DNA from: Ectopseudomonas alcaliphila
GTDB lineage: Bacteria > Pseudomonadota > Gammaproteobacteria > Pseudomonadales > Pseudomonadaceae
Direction of reading: 5' to 3'
Assembly: GCF_900101755.1 (NCBI RefSeq)
Contig: NZ_FNAE01000001.1
Coordinates: 1,612,001-1,676,000, forward strand
Length of the DNA: 64,000 nt
A program made the translations under genes and the position numbers. A model generated the notes under the pieces. That model did not search any database. It was not told the DNA's origin and saw only the letters and a list, made by a program, of their open reading frames with translations. Shown in pieces: positions 30,974 to 38,939 of this stretch. Within the stretch, counting starts at the first letter, position 1. Every line of letters begins with the position of its first letter.

Positions 30974-31345
30974 ATGCCCATCCCCAGCGCGATCAAACTG
31001 CACAAGGCTTCGAAAATCCTGGAGCTGCGTTACGGAGAGCAGGGCTATCAGCTCAGCGCCGAATTTCTGCGCGTGCACTCGCCGTCGGCCGAGGTGCAGG
31101 GGCATGGCAAGCCGATCCTGCAGACTGGCAAGCTCGAGGTCGGCCTGGAGCGCATTGAGCCGGCCGGCAACTATGCACTGAAACTGTGCTTCGACGACGG
31201 CCACGACAGCGGCCTGTTCACCTGGGAATATCTGCATGAGCTGGCCACCCGTCATGACCAGCTATGGGCCGACTATCTGGCGCAGCTCAGCGCCGCCGGA
31301 AAATCCCGCGACCCCAACGAATCGGTCGTGCGCCTGATGCTCTGA
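30974..31345 (+). CDS. DUF971 family protein
   Basis: 123 residues. The whole protein is one DUF971 domain ('IKLHKASKILELRYGEQGYQLSAEFLRVHSPSAE ... LCFDDGHDSGLFTWEYLHELA'), the fold that forms the N-terminal domain of gamma-butyrobetaine hydroxylases. It lacks the Cys3His zinc ligands of the hydroxylase and has no catalytic oxygenase part. It is probably cytoplasmic. Such proteins are often linked to Fe-S or Apbc-like genes elsewhere, but here the gene sits between hslU and phaC1, a conserved Pseudomonas position. Function unknown. Confidence 0.8.
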   Translation: MPIPSAIKLHKASKILELRYGEQGYQLSAEFLRVHSPSAEVQGHGKPILQTGKLEVGLERIEPAGNYALKLCFDDGHDSGLFTWEYLHELATRHDQLWADYLAQLSAAGKSRDPNESVVRLML

Positions 31346-31359
31346 GGCACCCGGAAAAC

Positions 31360-31379
31360 CCTCGCCATAGAGGGCGAGG
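31360..31379 (+). other. hairpin after the DUF971 gene
   Basis: CCTCGCC, 6-nt loop, GGCGAGG, 14 nt after the stop codon. No T tract follows, so it may be a Rho-linked or mRNA-end hairpin. Confidence 0.35.
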
Positions 31380-31496
31380 CACAACCGACAACGACTACGT
31401 TAGCGACAGTTAGGGCGAGTTTTCTAATCTATCGCGGCATACTCCTGCGTCATCGATCAGCTTGCTTAACTTCACAAACTCGGGTAACCAAGGAAC

Positions 31497-31512
31497 TGGC
31501 AGGTTCCCTGCA
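31497..31512 (+). promoter_or_regulatory. sigma-54 (-24/-12) promoter upstream of phaC1
   Basis: TGGCAGGTTCCCTGCA has the invariant GG-N10-GC spacing and matches TGGCACG-N4-TTGCW except at two positions. It lies 130 bp before phaC1. A sigma-54-type element upstream of phaC1 has been reported in P. aeruginosa, and would tie PHA synthesis to nitrogen limitation. The remaining 296-bp spacer also holds a GGCGGA-CTCGA-TCCGCC hairpin at 31540-31556 in the leader. Confidence 0.65.
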
Positions 31513-31641
31513 TTTGGCTGTGCCAGGTGCAACGAAATAGGCGGACTCGATCCGCCCCCGGTAACCCGAGCAGTACCAGGCCCTGTGTCGCCGCGCGCCC
31601 TCGCAGGCCGGTATTCGTCTCAGGACAATGGAGCGTCGTAG

Positions 31642-33321
31642 ATGAGTGATAAGAATAACGAAGACCTGAAACGCCAGGCCTCGGAAAACACCCTGGGACT
31701 CAACCCGGTAATTGGTATCCGCGGCAAGGACCTCCTGACCTCTGCCCGCATGGTGCTCTCTCAGGCACTCAAGCAACCCTTTCATAGCGCCAAGCACGTC
31801 GCCCATTTCGGTCTCGAACTGAAGAACGTCATGCTCGGCCAGTCTGCGCTCAAGCCCGAAGACGGCGACCGCCGCTTCGCCGACCCAGCCTGGAGCCAGA
31901 ACCCGCTGTATCGCCGCTACCTGCAAACCTACCTGGCCTGGCGCAAGGAGCTGCATGACTGGATCGAGCACAGCTCGCTGTCCGAGCAGGACGCCAGCCG
32001 CGGCCACTTCGTGATCAACCTGATGACCGAGGCCATGGCGCCGTCCAACAGCATGGCCAATCCGGCGGCGGTCAAGCGCTTTTTCGAGACCGGCGGCAAG
32101 AGCCTGCTCGACGGCCTCTCGCACCTGGCCAAGGACATGGTGCACAACGGCGGCATGCCCAGCCAGGTGAGCATGGAAGCCTTCGAGGTCGGCAAGAACC
32201 TGGCCACCACCGATGGCGCCGTGGTGTTTCGCAACGACGTGCTGGAGCTGATCCAGTACAAGCCGATCACCGAGAGCGTGCACGAGCGCCCACTGCTGGT
32301 GGTGCCGCCACAGATCAACAAGTTCTACGTCTTCGACCTGTCGCCGGAAAAGAGCCTGGCGCGCTTCCTGTTGCGCAGCCAGGTGCAGACCTTCGTGGTC
32401 AGCTGGCGCAACCCGACCAAGGCGCAGCGCGAGTGGGGCCTGTCCACCTACATCGAGGCGCTCAAGGAAGCCATCGACGTGATCTGCGCCATCACTGGCA
32501 GCAAGGACGTCAACATGCTCGGCGCCTGCTCCGGCGGCCTGACCACGGCATCCCTGCTCGGCCACTACGCTGCGCTTGGCCAACAGAAGGTCAACGCCCT
32601 GACCCTGCTGGTCAGCGTCCTCGACACCCAGCTCGACACTCAGGTGGCGCTGTTCGCCGACGAGAAGACCCTGGAAGCCGCCAAGCGTCGCTCCTACCAG
32701 GCCGGCGTGCTGGAAGGCAGCGACATGGCCAAGGTGTTCGCCTGGATGCGCCCCAACGACCTGATCTGGAACTACTGGGTCAACAACTACCTGCTCGGTA
32801 ATGAGCCGCCGGTGTTCGACATCCTCTACTGGAACAACGACACCACGCGTCTGCCAGCCGCGCTGCACGGCGAGTTCATCGACATGTTCCAGACCAACCC
32901 ACTGACCCGGCCAGGTGCGCTGGAGGTCTGCGGCACACCGATCGACCTGAAGCAGGTCACCTGTGATTTCTTCGTCCTCGCCGGCACCACCGACCACATC
33001 ACGCCATGGGATTCCTGCTACAAGTCGGCGCACCTGTTCGGCGGCAAATGCGAGTTCGTGCTGTCCAACAGCGGCCATATCCAGAGCATTCTCAACCCGC
33101 CGGGCAACCCCAAGGCGCGCTACATGACCAACAGCGAGATGCCGCTGGACCCGAAGGCCTGGCAGGAAACCTCGACCAAGCATGCCGACTCCTGGTGGCT
33201 GCATTGGCAGACGTGGCTGAGCGAACGCTCGGGCGAAACCAAGAATGCTCCACGGGCGCTGGGCAACAAGAAATTCCCGGCTGGCGAAGCCGCACCGGGC
33301 ACTTATGTACACGAACGCTGA
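31642..33321 (+). CDS. phaC1: class II PHA synthase 1
   Basis: 559 residues. It polymerises R-3-hydroxyacyl-CoA (mainly C6-C14) into medium-chain-length polyhydroxyalkanoate on the granule surface. Lipase-like box 'GACSGG' with nucleophile Cys296, Asp451 in 'GTTDHITPW' and His479 in 'SNSGHIQS' form the catalytic triad at exactly the positions known for class II synthases. The N-terminal 100 residues are the variable domain. First gene of phaC1-phaZ-phaC2, preceded by a sigma-54 element and a leader hairpin. It shares a 62-bp identical tract with phaC2. Confidence 0.98.
   Translation: MSDKNNEDLKRQASENTLGLNPVIGIRGKDLLTSARMVLSQALKQPFHSAKHVAHFGLELKNVMLGQSALKPEDGDRRFADPAWSQNPLYRRYLQTYLAWRKELHDWIEHSSLSEQDASRGHFVINLMTEAMAPSNSMANPAAVKRFFETGGKSLLDGLSHLAKDMVHNGGMPSQVSMEAFEVGKNLATTDGAVVFRNDVLELIQYKPITESVHERPLLVVPPQINKFYVFDLSPEKSLARFLLRSQVQTFVVSWRNPTKAQREWGLSTYIEALKEAIDVICAITGSKDVNMLGACSGGLTTASLLGHYAALGQQKVNALTLLVSVLDTQLDTQVALFADEKTLEAAKRRSYQAGVLEGSDMAKVFAWMRPNDLIWNYWVNNYLLGNEPPVFDILYWNNDTTRLPAALHGEFIDMFQTNPLTRPGALEVCGTPIDLKQVTCDFFVLAGTTDHITPWDSCYKSAHLFGGKCEFVLSNSGHIQSILNPPGNPKARYMTNSEMPLDPKAWQETSTKHADSWWLHWQTWLSERSGETKNAPRALGNKKFPAGEAAPGTYVHER
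32737..32798 (+). repeat. 62-bp tract identical to phaC2 (copy 1)
   Basis: Every base, including all synonymous third positions over about 20 codons (Phe-Ala-Trp ... Leu-Leu-Gly), equals 35622-35683 in phaC2. A second shared tract of 41 bp is at 33076-33116 and 35961-36001. Confidence 0.95.
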
Positions 33322-33462
33322 TTTTCAGTCTCAACCGCAGCGGCACCGGGAAGTGCCGCACGCCACGACGGTCTGACCGGCGTGGAGCCAGGTAACCCCT
33401 GGTAACCCTGGAGGCGGCCCGGACGGCCCTCTCCAGCGCTCAACTCCACAGGGGCTGCGCCT

Positions 33463-34320
33463 ATGCCGCAACCATTCGTATTCCGCACCATCGATCTCGA
33501 TGGTCAGACCATCCGCACGGCGGTGCGGCCAGGCAACAGCCAGTTGGTGCCGCTGCTGATCTTCAATGGCATTGGCGCCAACCTGGAGCTGGTGATGCCC
33601 TTCGTCGCCGCCCTGGATCCGGAGCTGGAAATCATCGCCTTCGACGTCCCCGGTGTCGGCGGTTCCTCCACGCCGGCAACCCCCTACCGCTTCCCTGGCC
33701 TGGCCAAGCTGGCAGCGCGCATGCTCGATTACCTCGACTACGGTCAGGTCAATGCCATCGGCGTATCCTGGGGCGGCGCCCTGGCGCAGCAGTTCGCCCA
33801 TGACTATCCCGAGCGCTGCAAGAAGCTGATCCTCGCCGCCACCTCGGCCGGCGCGGTGATGGTGCCGGGCAAACCCAAGGTGCTCTGGCGCATGGCCAGC
33901 CCGCGCCGCTATGTGCAACCGTCCTATGGCGTACGCATCGCCCCAGACATCTACGGCGGCGCCTTCCGTCGTGATCCCAAGCTGGCTATGGCGCATGCCA
34001 GCAAGGTGCGCTCGGGCGGAAAGATGGGCTACTACTGGCAACTGTTCGCCGGCCTCGGCTGGACCAGCATCCACTGGCTGCACAAGATCCGCCAACCGAC
34101 GCTGGTGATGGCCGGCGACGACGACCCGCTGATTCCGCTGATCAACATGCGCCTGTTGGCCTGGCGCATTCCCAACGCCGAATTGCATGTGATCGACGAC
34201 GGCCACCTGTTCCTGGTGACCCGCGCCGAAGCAGTGGCGCCGATCATCATGAAGTTTCTCGAGGAGGAACGGCACCGCGCGGTGATGCACCCGCAGCCCA
34301 CACCATTGCGCCAGCATTGA
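33463..34320 (+). CDS. phaZ: intracellular mcl-PHA depolymerase
   Basis: 285 residues. An alpha/beta hydrolase releasing 3-hydroxy fatty acids from stored PHA. Lipase box 'GVSWGG' with Ser102, Asp221 in 'GDDDPLIP' and His248 in 'DDGHLF' are the catalytic triad at the positions known for P. putida PhaZ. No signal peptide, which suits a granule-bound cytoplasmic enzyme. It lies between the two synthase genes, 141 nt after phaC1. Confidence 0.97.
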   Translation: MPQPFVFRTIDLDGQTIRTAVRPGNSQLVPLLIFNGIGANLELVMPFVAALDPELEIIAFDVPGVGGSSTPATPYRFPGLAKLAARMLDYLDYGQVNAIGVSWGGALAQQFAHDYPERCKKLILAATSAGAVMVPGKPKVLWRMASPRRYVQPSYGVRIAPDIYGGAFRRDPKLAMAHASKVRSGGKMGYYWQLFAGLGWTSIHWLHKIRQPTLVMAGDDDPLIPLINMRLLAWRIPNAELHVIDDGHLFLVTRAEAVAPIIMKFLEEERHRAVMHPQPTPLRQH

Positions 34321-34360
34321 CGGCACCGGTTTGGTGCGCAATGTTCTGCGTGCTCGACAA

Positions 34361-34387
34361 AGGGGCCCATCAAGGCCTCTCGTTTTT
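34361..34387 (+). terminator. terminator-like hairpin between phaZ and phaC2
   Basis: AGGGGCC, loop CATCAA, GGCCTCT (one G-U pair), then CGTTTTT. It is a modest stem with a T5 run, 40 nt after the phaZ stop. It could act as a partial terminator that lowers phaC2 expression. Confidence 0.5.
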
Positions 34388-34523
34388 CGACGCGGCGCTC
34401 TGGAATGCACTTCCCGCGCGCCTGGTACAGGGCTTGCTGCACACCGTGCACAAGTACAAGGTGCGTGTCAGGCAGTCCGCGCCATGAACGTCTCTAGACG
34501 GTTTGACGATGGAGTGTTGCCCC

Positions 34524-36206
34524 ATGCGAGACAAGTCGAACCCGGCTTCACTGCCGGCACCTGCCAGTTTCATGAATGCCCAGAGCGCCGTGGTCGGCGT
34601 ACGCGGTCGCGATCTGCTGTCCACCATGCGCCTGCTGGCGGCACAGGGCCTGAAGAATCCGCTGCGCAGCGGTCGTCATCTGCTGGCCTTTGGCGGCCAG
34701 CTCGGACGCGTGCTGCTGGGCGACACCCCGCACAAGGTCAACCCGCTGGACGCGCGTTTCGCCGATCCGACCTGGCACCTCAATCCCTTCTACCGGCGCA
34801 GCCTGCAGGCCTATCTGGCGTGGCAGAAACAACTGGCTGCGTGGATCGACGACAGCGACCTGTCGGCCGATGACCGCGCCCGCGCGCGCTTTCTCCTATC
34901 GCTGATGAGCGACGCGTTGTCGCCCTCCAACAGCCCACTCAACCCGCAGGCGCTCAAGGAGCTGTTCAACACCGGTGGCAGCAGTGCGTTCAAGGGCTTG
35001 CGCCACCTGCTCGACGACCTGCTGAACAACGACGGCCTGCCTAGCCAGGTCAGCAAGCATGCTTTCGAGGTCGGCCGTAATCTGGCCTGCACGCCAGGCG
35101 TCGTGGTATTTCGCAACGAGCTGCTGGAGCTGATCCAGTACAAACCGATGAGCGAGAAGCAGTACCTGCGCCCACTGCTGATCGTGCCGCCACAGATCAA
35201 CAAGTACTACATATTCGATCTGTCCAACGACAAGAGCTTCGTCCAGTACGCACTGAAGAACGGCCTGCAGACCTTCATGATCAGCTGGCGCAACCCCGAC
35301 CCGCGTCACCGCGAATGGGGCCTGTCGAGCTATGTGCAGGCCGTCGAGGAGGCCGTCGATGCCTGCCGCGCCATCACCGGCAGCAAGGACGTCAACCTGC
35401 TCGGCGCCTGCGCGGGCGGCCTGACCATAGCCGCCCTGCAAGGCCACCTGCAGGCACGCCGCCAACTGCGCAAGATTTCCAGCGCCACTTACATGGTCAG
35501 CCTGCTCGATAGTCAGATCGACAGCCCGGCGATGCTCTTCGCCGACGAGGAAACCCTCGAGTCGGCCAAGCGCCGCTCCTACCAGCAAGGCGTGCTGGAC
35601 GGCCGCGACATGGCCAGGGTATTCGCCTGGATGCGCCCCAACGACCTGATCTGGAACTACTGGGTCAACAACTACCTGCTCGGCAAGCAACCGCCGGCCT
35701 TCGACATCCTCTACTGGAACAACGACAACACCCGCCTGCCCGCTGCACTGCATGGCGACCTGATCGATTTCTTCAAGCACAACCCGCTCAGCCGTGCGGG
35801 TGCGCTGGAGGTCTGCGGTACTCCGGTGGACCTGGCCAAGGTCAACGTCGACAGCTTCAGCGTGGCCGGCATCAACGATCACATCACGCCCTGGGATGCG
35901 GTCTATCGCTCGACCCTGCTGCTCGGCGGCAGCCGCCGCTTCATCCTGTCCAACAGCGGGCATATCCAGAGCATTCTCAACCCGCCGGGCAACCCCAAGG
36001 CCAACTACTACGAAAACACCAAGCTCACCTCCGACCCACGCGCCTGGTATCACGACGCTACGCACCAGCAAGGCAGCTGGTGGCCACAGTGGCTGGAATG
36101 GATTCAGGCCCGCTCCGGCGAGCAACGCGAAACCCTGATGGCGCTGGGCAACCAGAACCATCCGGCCATGGAGGCGGCCCCCGGCACCTACGTGCATATT
36201 CGCTGA
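34524..36206 (+). CDS. phaC2: class II PHA synthase 2
   Basis: 560 residues from the ATG at 34524 (MRDKSNPASLPAP); the frame is open seven codons earlier, but this start places the nucleophile in 'GACAGG' at Cys296, as in phaC1. Asp and His of the triad lie in 'GINDHITPW' and 'SNSGHIQS'. It is the second mcl-PHA synthase, often with a slightly different chain-length preference from PhaC1. It is clearly a paralogue of phaC1, with two near-identical DNA tracts. It is normally followed at once by phaD; here two unrelated genes intervene. Confidence 0.97.
   Translation: MRDKSNPASLPAPASFMNAQSAVVGVRGRDLLSTMRLLAAQGLKNPLRSGRHLLAFGGQLGRVLLGDTPHKVNPLDARFADPTWHLNPFYRRSLQAYLAWQKQLAAWIDDSDLSADDRARARFLLSLMSDALSPSNSPLNPQALKELFNTGGSSAFKGLRHLLDDLLNNDGLPSQVSKHAFEVGRNLACTPGVVVFRNELLELIQYKPMSEKQYLRPLLIVPPQINKYYIFDLSNDKSFVQYALKNGLQTFMISWRNPDPRHREWGLSSYVQAVEEAVDACRAITGSKDVNLLGACAGGLTIAALQGHLQARRQLRKISSATYMVSLLDSQIDSPAMLFADEETLESAKRRSYQQGVLDGRDMARVFAWMRPNDLIWNYWVNNYLLGKQPPAFDILYWNNDNTRLPAALHGDLIDFFKHNPLSRAGALEVCGTPVDLAKVNVDSFSVAGINDHITPWDAVYRSTLLLGGSRRFILSNSGHIQSILNPPGNPKANYYENTKLTSDPRAWYHDATHQQGSWWPQWLEWIQARSGEQRETLMALGNQNHPAMEAAPGTYVHIR
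35622..35683 (+). repeat. 62-bp tract identical to phaC1 (copy 2)
   Basis: Direct repeat of 32737-32798, 2,885 bp apart. Recombination between the copies would delete phaZ and fuse the two synthase genes in frame. Confidence 0.95.
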
Positions 36207-36272
36207 GCTCCTAGCTCAGGAACAGCCCGTCACTGCACAAGGCTTGGTGGCCCGCCTGGCTCTGTTGCCGCC

Positions 36273-37115
36273 CTATGACAGCCCATCAGTTGCTGCCGAT
36301 CCCGTCGCGGGCAGGCCGGCGGGAAAATAGACGACCATGCGTAGATGGCGATGCTCATCCACGGTAAGTATCTCGTGCTGGAATTCCAGGCGAAGCGGAT
36401 CGTCGACGCTGCTAATCGTGCGCACTCCGCGACTGTATTCGCCCGCACCCGGCGTTTCCCACCAACGGCGAAAGTCCGCCGACAGCCTCTGCAACTCCTC
36501 AGTCAGCGCCAGTATGGCCGGGTCGTCCCGCGGCGCCGCGGCAAGATCACAGCGAAAGTGCGACAGTAGGCGCTGCGCATCCTCGCGCCATTCTGGCAGG
36601 CGTTTGCGCAGGTCCGGGGCGGTGAACACCATACGGATGAAGTTGCGCTCCGCCAGGGTCCTGCCGGCGAAGCCGAACAGCTGGTCTGCCGCCCCGTTCC
36701 AGGCGATGACGTCCCAGCGCAGGTTGATGACGTAGGCCGGTCGCGCAACCAGGTCGTCCATCAGTTGCTGAATCAGCGGAGTGACCGACGGCCACTGATG
36801 GGCTTCGGCAGGTGGCGGACGACGATGCGCCAGCAGAAAGAGATGGCAGCACTCGGCGTCATCCAGCTTGAGGGCACGCGCGACGTTAAGCAGAAAGCTC
36901 TCGGACACGCCAATGTCGCGCCCTTGCTCGAACCAGGTGTACCAGGTGAGGCCGACCCCGGCGAGAGCGGCCACTTCCTCGCGCCTGAGACCCGGGGTTC
37001 GCCGGCGGCCGGTGGCGGGCAGGCCGACATCGGCAGGCCCGAGCTTGCGTCGATGATAGAGCAGGAACTCGGAAAGGTCCTGGCGGGTACGGTCGAGGGT
37101 GCGCACGGGGGTCAA
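36273..37115 (-). CDS. XRE-family regulator with MmyB-type ligand-binding domain
   Basis: 280 residues with a TTG start at 37115 supported by GAGG seven bases upstream; an ATG at 37193 would run through the promoter region and lacks a ribosome site. An N-terminal helix-turn-helix (about 10-80, 'RTPGLRREEVAALAGVGLTWYTWFEQGRDI') is followed by the MmyB-like PAS-fold ligand domain (about 100-270, 'YVINLRWDVIAWNGAADQLFG'). A characterised domain of this type held a fatty-acid-like ligand. It is divergent from an MFS exporter gene with an inverted-repeat operator between them, so it probably represses or activates that exporter. It is not part of the usual pha locus. Confidence 0.88.
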   Translation of the reverse strand: MTPVRTLDRTRQDLSEFLLYHRRKLGPADVGLPATGRRRTPGLRREEVAALAGVGLTWYTWFEQGRDIGVSESFLLNVARALKLDDAECCHLFLLAHRRPPPAEAHQWPSVTPLIQQLMDDLVARPAYVINLRWDVIAWNGAADQLFGFAGRTLAERNFIRMVFTAPDLRKRLPEWREDAQRLLSHFRCDLAAAPRDDPAILALTEELQRLSADFRRWWETPGAGEYSRGVRTISSVDDPLRLEFQHEILTVDEHRHLRMVVYFPAGLPATGSAATDGLS

Positions 37116-37140
37116 GGTATTGCCTCGAGTAATAGGATAA

Positions 37141-37178
37141 ATTACTAAATTGTAATACCAAAATAGCCTTCCAATAAT
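37141..37178 (+). promoter_or_regulatory. promoter of the MFS gene with overlapping operator
   Basis: -35 TTGTAA (37150-37155), 17-nt spacer, -10 AATAAT (37173-37178), 30 bp before the MFS start. An inverted repeat ATTAC-N6-GTAAT (37141-37156) covers the -35, within the AT-rich spacer shared with the divergent regulator. This is a likely binding site of that regulator. Confidence 0.55.
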
Positions 37179-37208
37179 GCCCTCTCCCATCATGGAGGAG
37201 AAGGCAAC

Positions 37209-38783
37209 ATGAGCCTCGACTGCAACCGAAACCTATCGCCGCCCCACTCGCCCGCTACCAGCCACGCAGCCACGCCCCATGCCGGAGTCCGCGAGTGGCT
37301 GGGGCTGGCAGTGTTGGCCTTACCCACTATGCTGCTCGGCCTCGATGTCACTCTTCTGTACCTGGCGCTTCCGGCCCTGGCAGCGGACCTCGACTCCAGC
37401 AGCACCCAGGCACTCTGGATCATGGATATCTACGGCTTCATGATTGCCGGCTTCCTGATCACCATGGGCACGCTGGGCGACCGGGTCGGCCGCCGACGGC
37501 TGCTGATGATCGGCGGCGCAGCGTTCGCCGGCGCTTCGCTGCTGGCGGCCTACTCCACCAGTGCCGAGATGTTGATCATCGCGCGCGCCGCTCTGGGCGT
37601 GGCCGGGGCGACCCTGATGCCTTCCACCCTGGCGTTGATCAGCAACATGTTCTCCGATGCTCGCCAGCGCGCCCAGGCTATCGGTGTGTGGGCAACCATG
37701 TTCGCGCTGGGCATGGCAGTGGGGCCGCTGGTCGGCGGTGTGCTGCTGGAGCGCTTCTGGTGGGGCGCCTCGTTTCTCCTGGCGCTACCGGTGATTGCCC
37801 TGTTGCTGGCATTGGCCCCGGTACTGCTCCCGGAGTACCGCTCGGCGCACAGCGGCCGCTTCGACCTGCTCAGCGTTGCGCTATCGCTCGCCGCCATCCT
37901 GCCGGCGATCTACGGTGTGAAGGAGCTCGGCAAGGCCGGCGTGGAACTCGGCCCCTTGCTGAGCATGGCTGCCGGGGTGTTTTTTGCCGTGCTGTTCGTC
38001 CGTCGGCAGCGGCGCCTCGCCGAACCGTTTCTGGACATGGCACTGTTTGCCAGCCGGACATTCAGCGCCGCGCTGATCGTCCTGCTGGTCGGCCTGATAG
38101 CCGTCGGTGGCACCATGTTGCTGGTCACCCAGTATCTGCAACTGGTGCTGGGGCTCTCGCCACTGGCCGCCGGCATATGGATGGCGCCACCGGCTCTGGC
38201 CATGGTTGCGGCCGGGATCGTGGCGCCGCTGATCGCCCGGCACATCCGCCCGGGTCTGGTCGTCGCCGTAGCCCTGGCACTGTCAACACTCGGCTACCTG
38301 TTGCTCGCGCAAGTGCGGGACGCATCCGGTATCGGCCTGCTGGTGGGCGGTTTTGCCCTGGTCTACTTCGGCCTGGGTACCATCGCAGCACTGGGCACCG
38401 ACCTGGTGGTGGGGGCAGCACCAGCGGACAAGGCCGGCGCCGCCTCGGCGATGTCCGAGATGGTCCAGGAGCTGGGTGTAGCGCTGGGAGTGGCGACCCT
38501 CGGGAGCCTGGCCGCCACGGTCTATCGCCTGCGCATCCTCGAGCATATTCCCGCGGCGCTACCGCAAGAGCTTGCCAGGGCCGTCGGCGACAGCCTCTGG
38601 GCATCCTCGGCGGTGGCGCAGCACTTGCCCGCTGGCTTACTCGAGCAAGCCAGGGCCGCCTTCATCCAGGGCCTGAGCCTGTCTACCAGCCTCAGCGCTC
38701 TGGGTATCGCGATCCTGGCGATCCTCGCCGCGCTGGCGTTGCGGCATATCGGTACGATTGGCGCTCACGACAAAGACGCATGA
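37209..38783 (+). CDS. 14-TM MFS exporter (DHA2, SmvA/QacA-like)
   Basis: 524 residues, about 14 hydrophobic segments. Signature motifs: D in TM1 ('LGLDVTLLYLALPALA'), motif A 'GTLGDRVGRRRLL' (about 96-108), motif B 'ARAALGVAGATLMPSTLALI', and motif C 'GVWATMFALGMAVGPLVGG'. These define the drug:proton antiporter family with 14 spanners, as in SmvA and QacA, which export cationic biocides and dyes. Strong RBS (GGAGGAGAAGG). The adjacent MmyB-type regulator likely controls it. The substrate is not readable. It separates phaC2 from phaD and looks like an insertion into the PHA locus. Confidence 0.9.
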   Translation: MSLDCNRNLSPPHSPATSHAATPHAGVREWLGLAVLALPTMLLGLDVTLLYLALPALAADLDSSSTQALWIMDIYGFMIAGFLITMGTLGDRVGRRRLLMIGGAAFAGASLLAAYSTSAEMLIIARAALGVAGATLMPSTLALISNMFSDARQRAQAIGVWATMFALGMAVGPLVGGVLLERFWWGASFLLALPVIALLLALAPVLLPEYRSAHSGRFDLLSVALSLAAILPAIYGVKELGKAGVELGPLLSMAAGVFFAVLFVRRQRRLAEPFLDMALFASRTFSAALIVLLVGLIAVGGTMLLVTQYLQLVLGLSPLAAGIWMAPPALAMVAAGIVAPLIARHIRPGLVVAVALALSTLGYLLLAQVRDASGIGLLVGGFALVYFGLGTIAALGTDLVVGAAPADKAGAASAMSEMVQELGVALGVATLGSLAATVYRLRILEHIPAALPQELARAVGDSLWASSAVAQHLPAGLLEQARAAFIQGLSLSTSLSALGIAILAILAALALRHIGTIGAHDKDA

Positions 38784-38939
38784 CGCGCCTCGCGAGTTCC
38801 AGCGGTGCGTCACTGCAGGGCGCTAGCCGAGCATACCGAACACAACGCCGCTGAGCCCAGGCACAGCAAACCAGGGGCTGGTCGAGGGCGCGCCGGACGG
38901 TTATCGTCACCGCTTTCGCGCCACAAACAAGAAGACCGG

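Noticed and set aside
31450..33312. 620-codon frame antisense to phaC1
   Set aside because: Shadow of phaC1, whose catalytic triad is intact on the plus strand.
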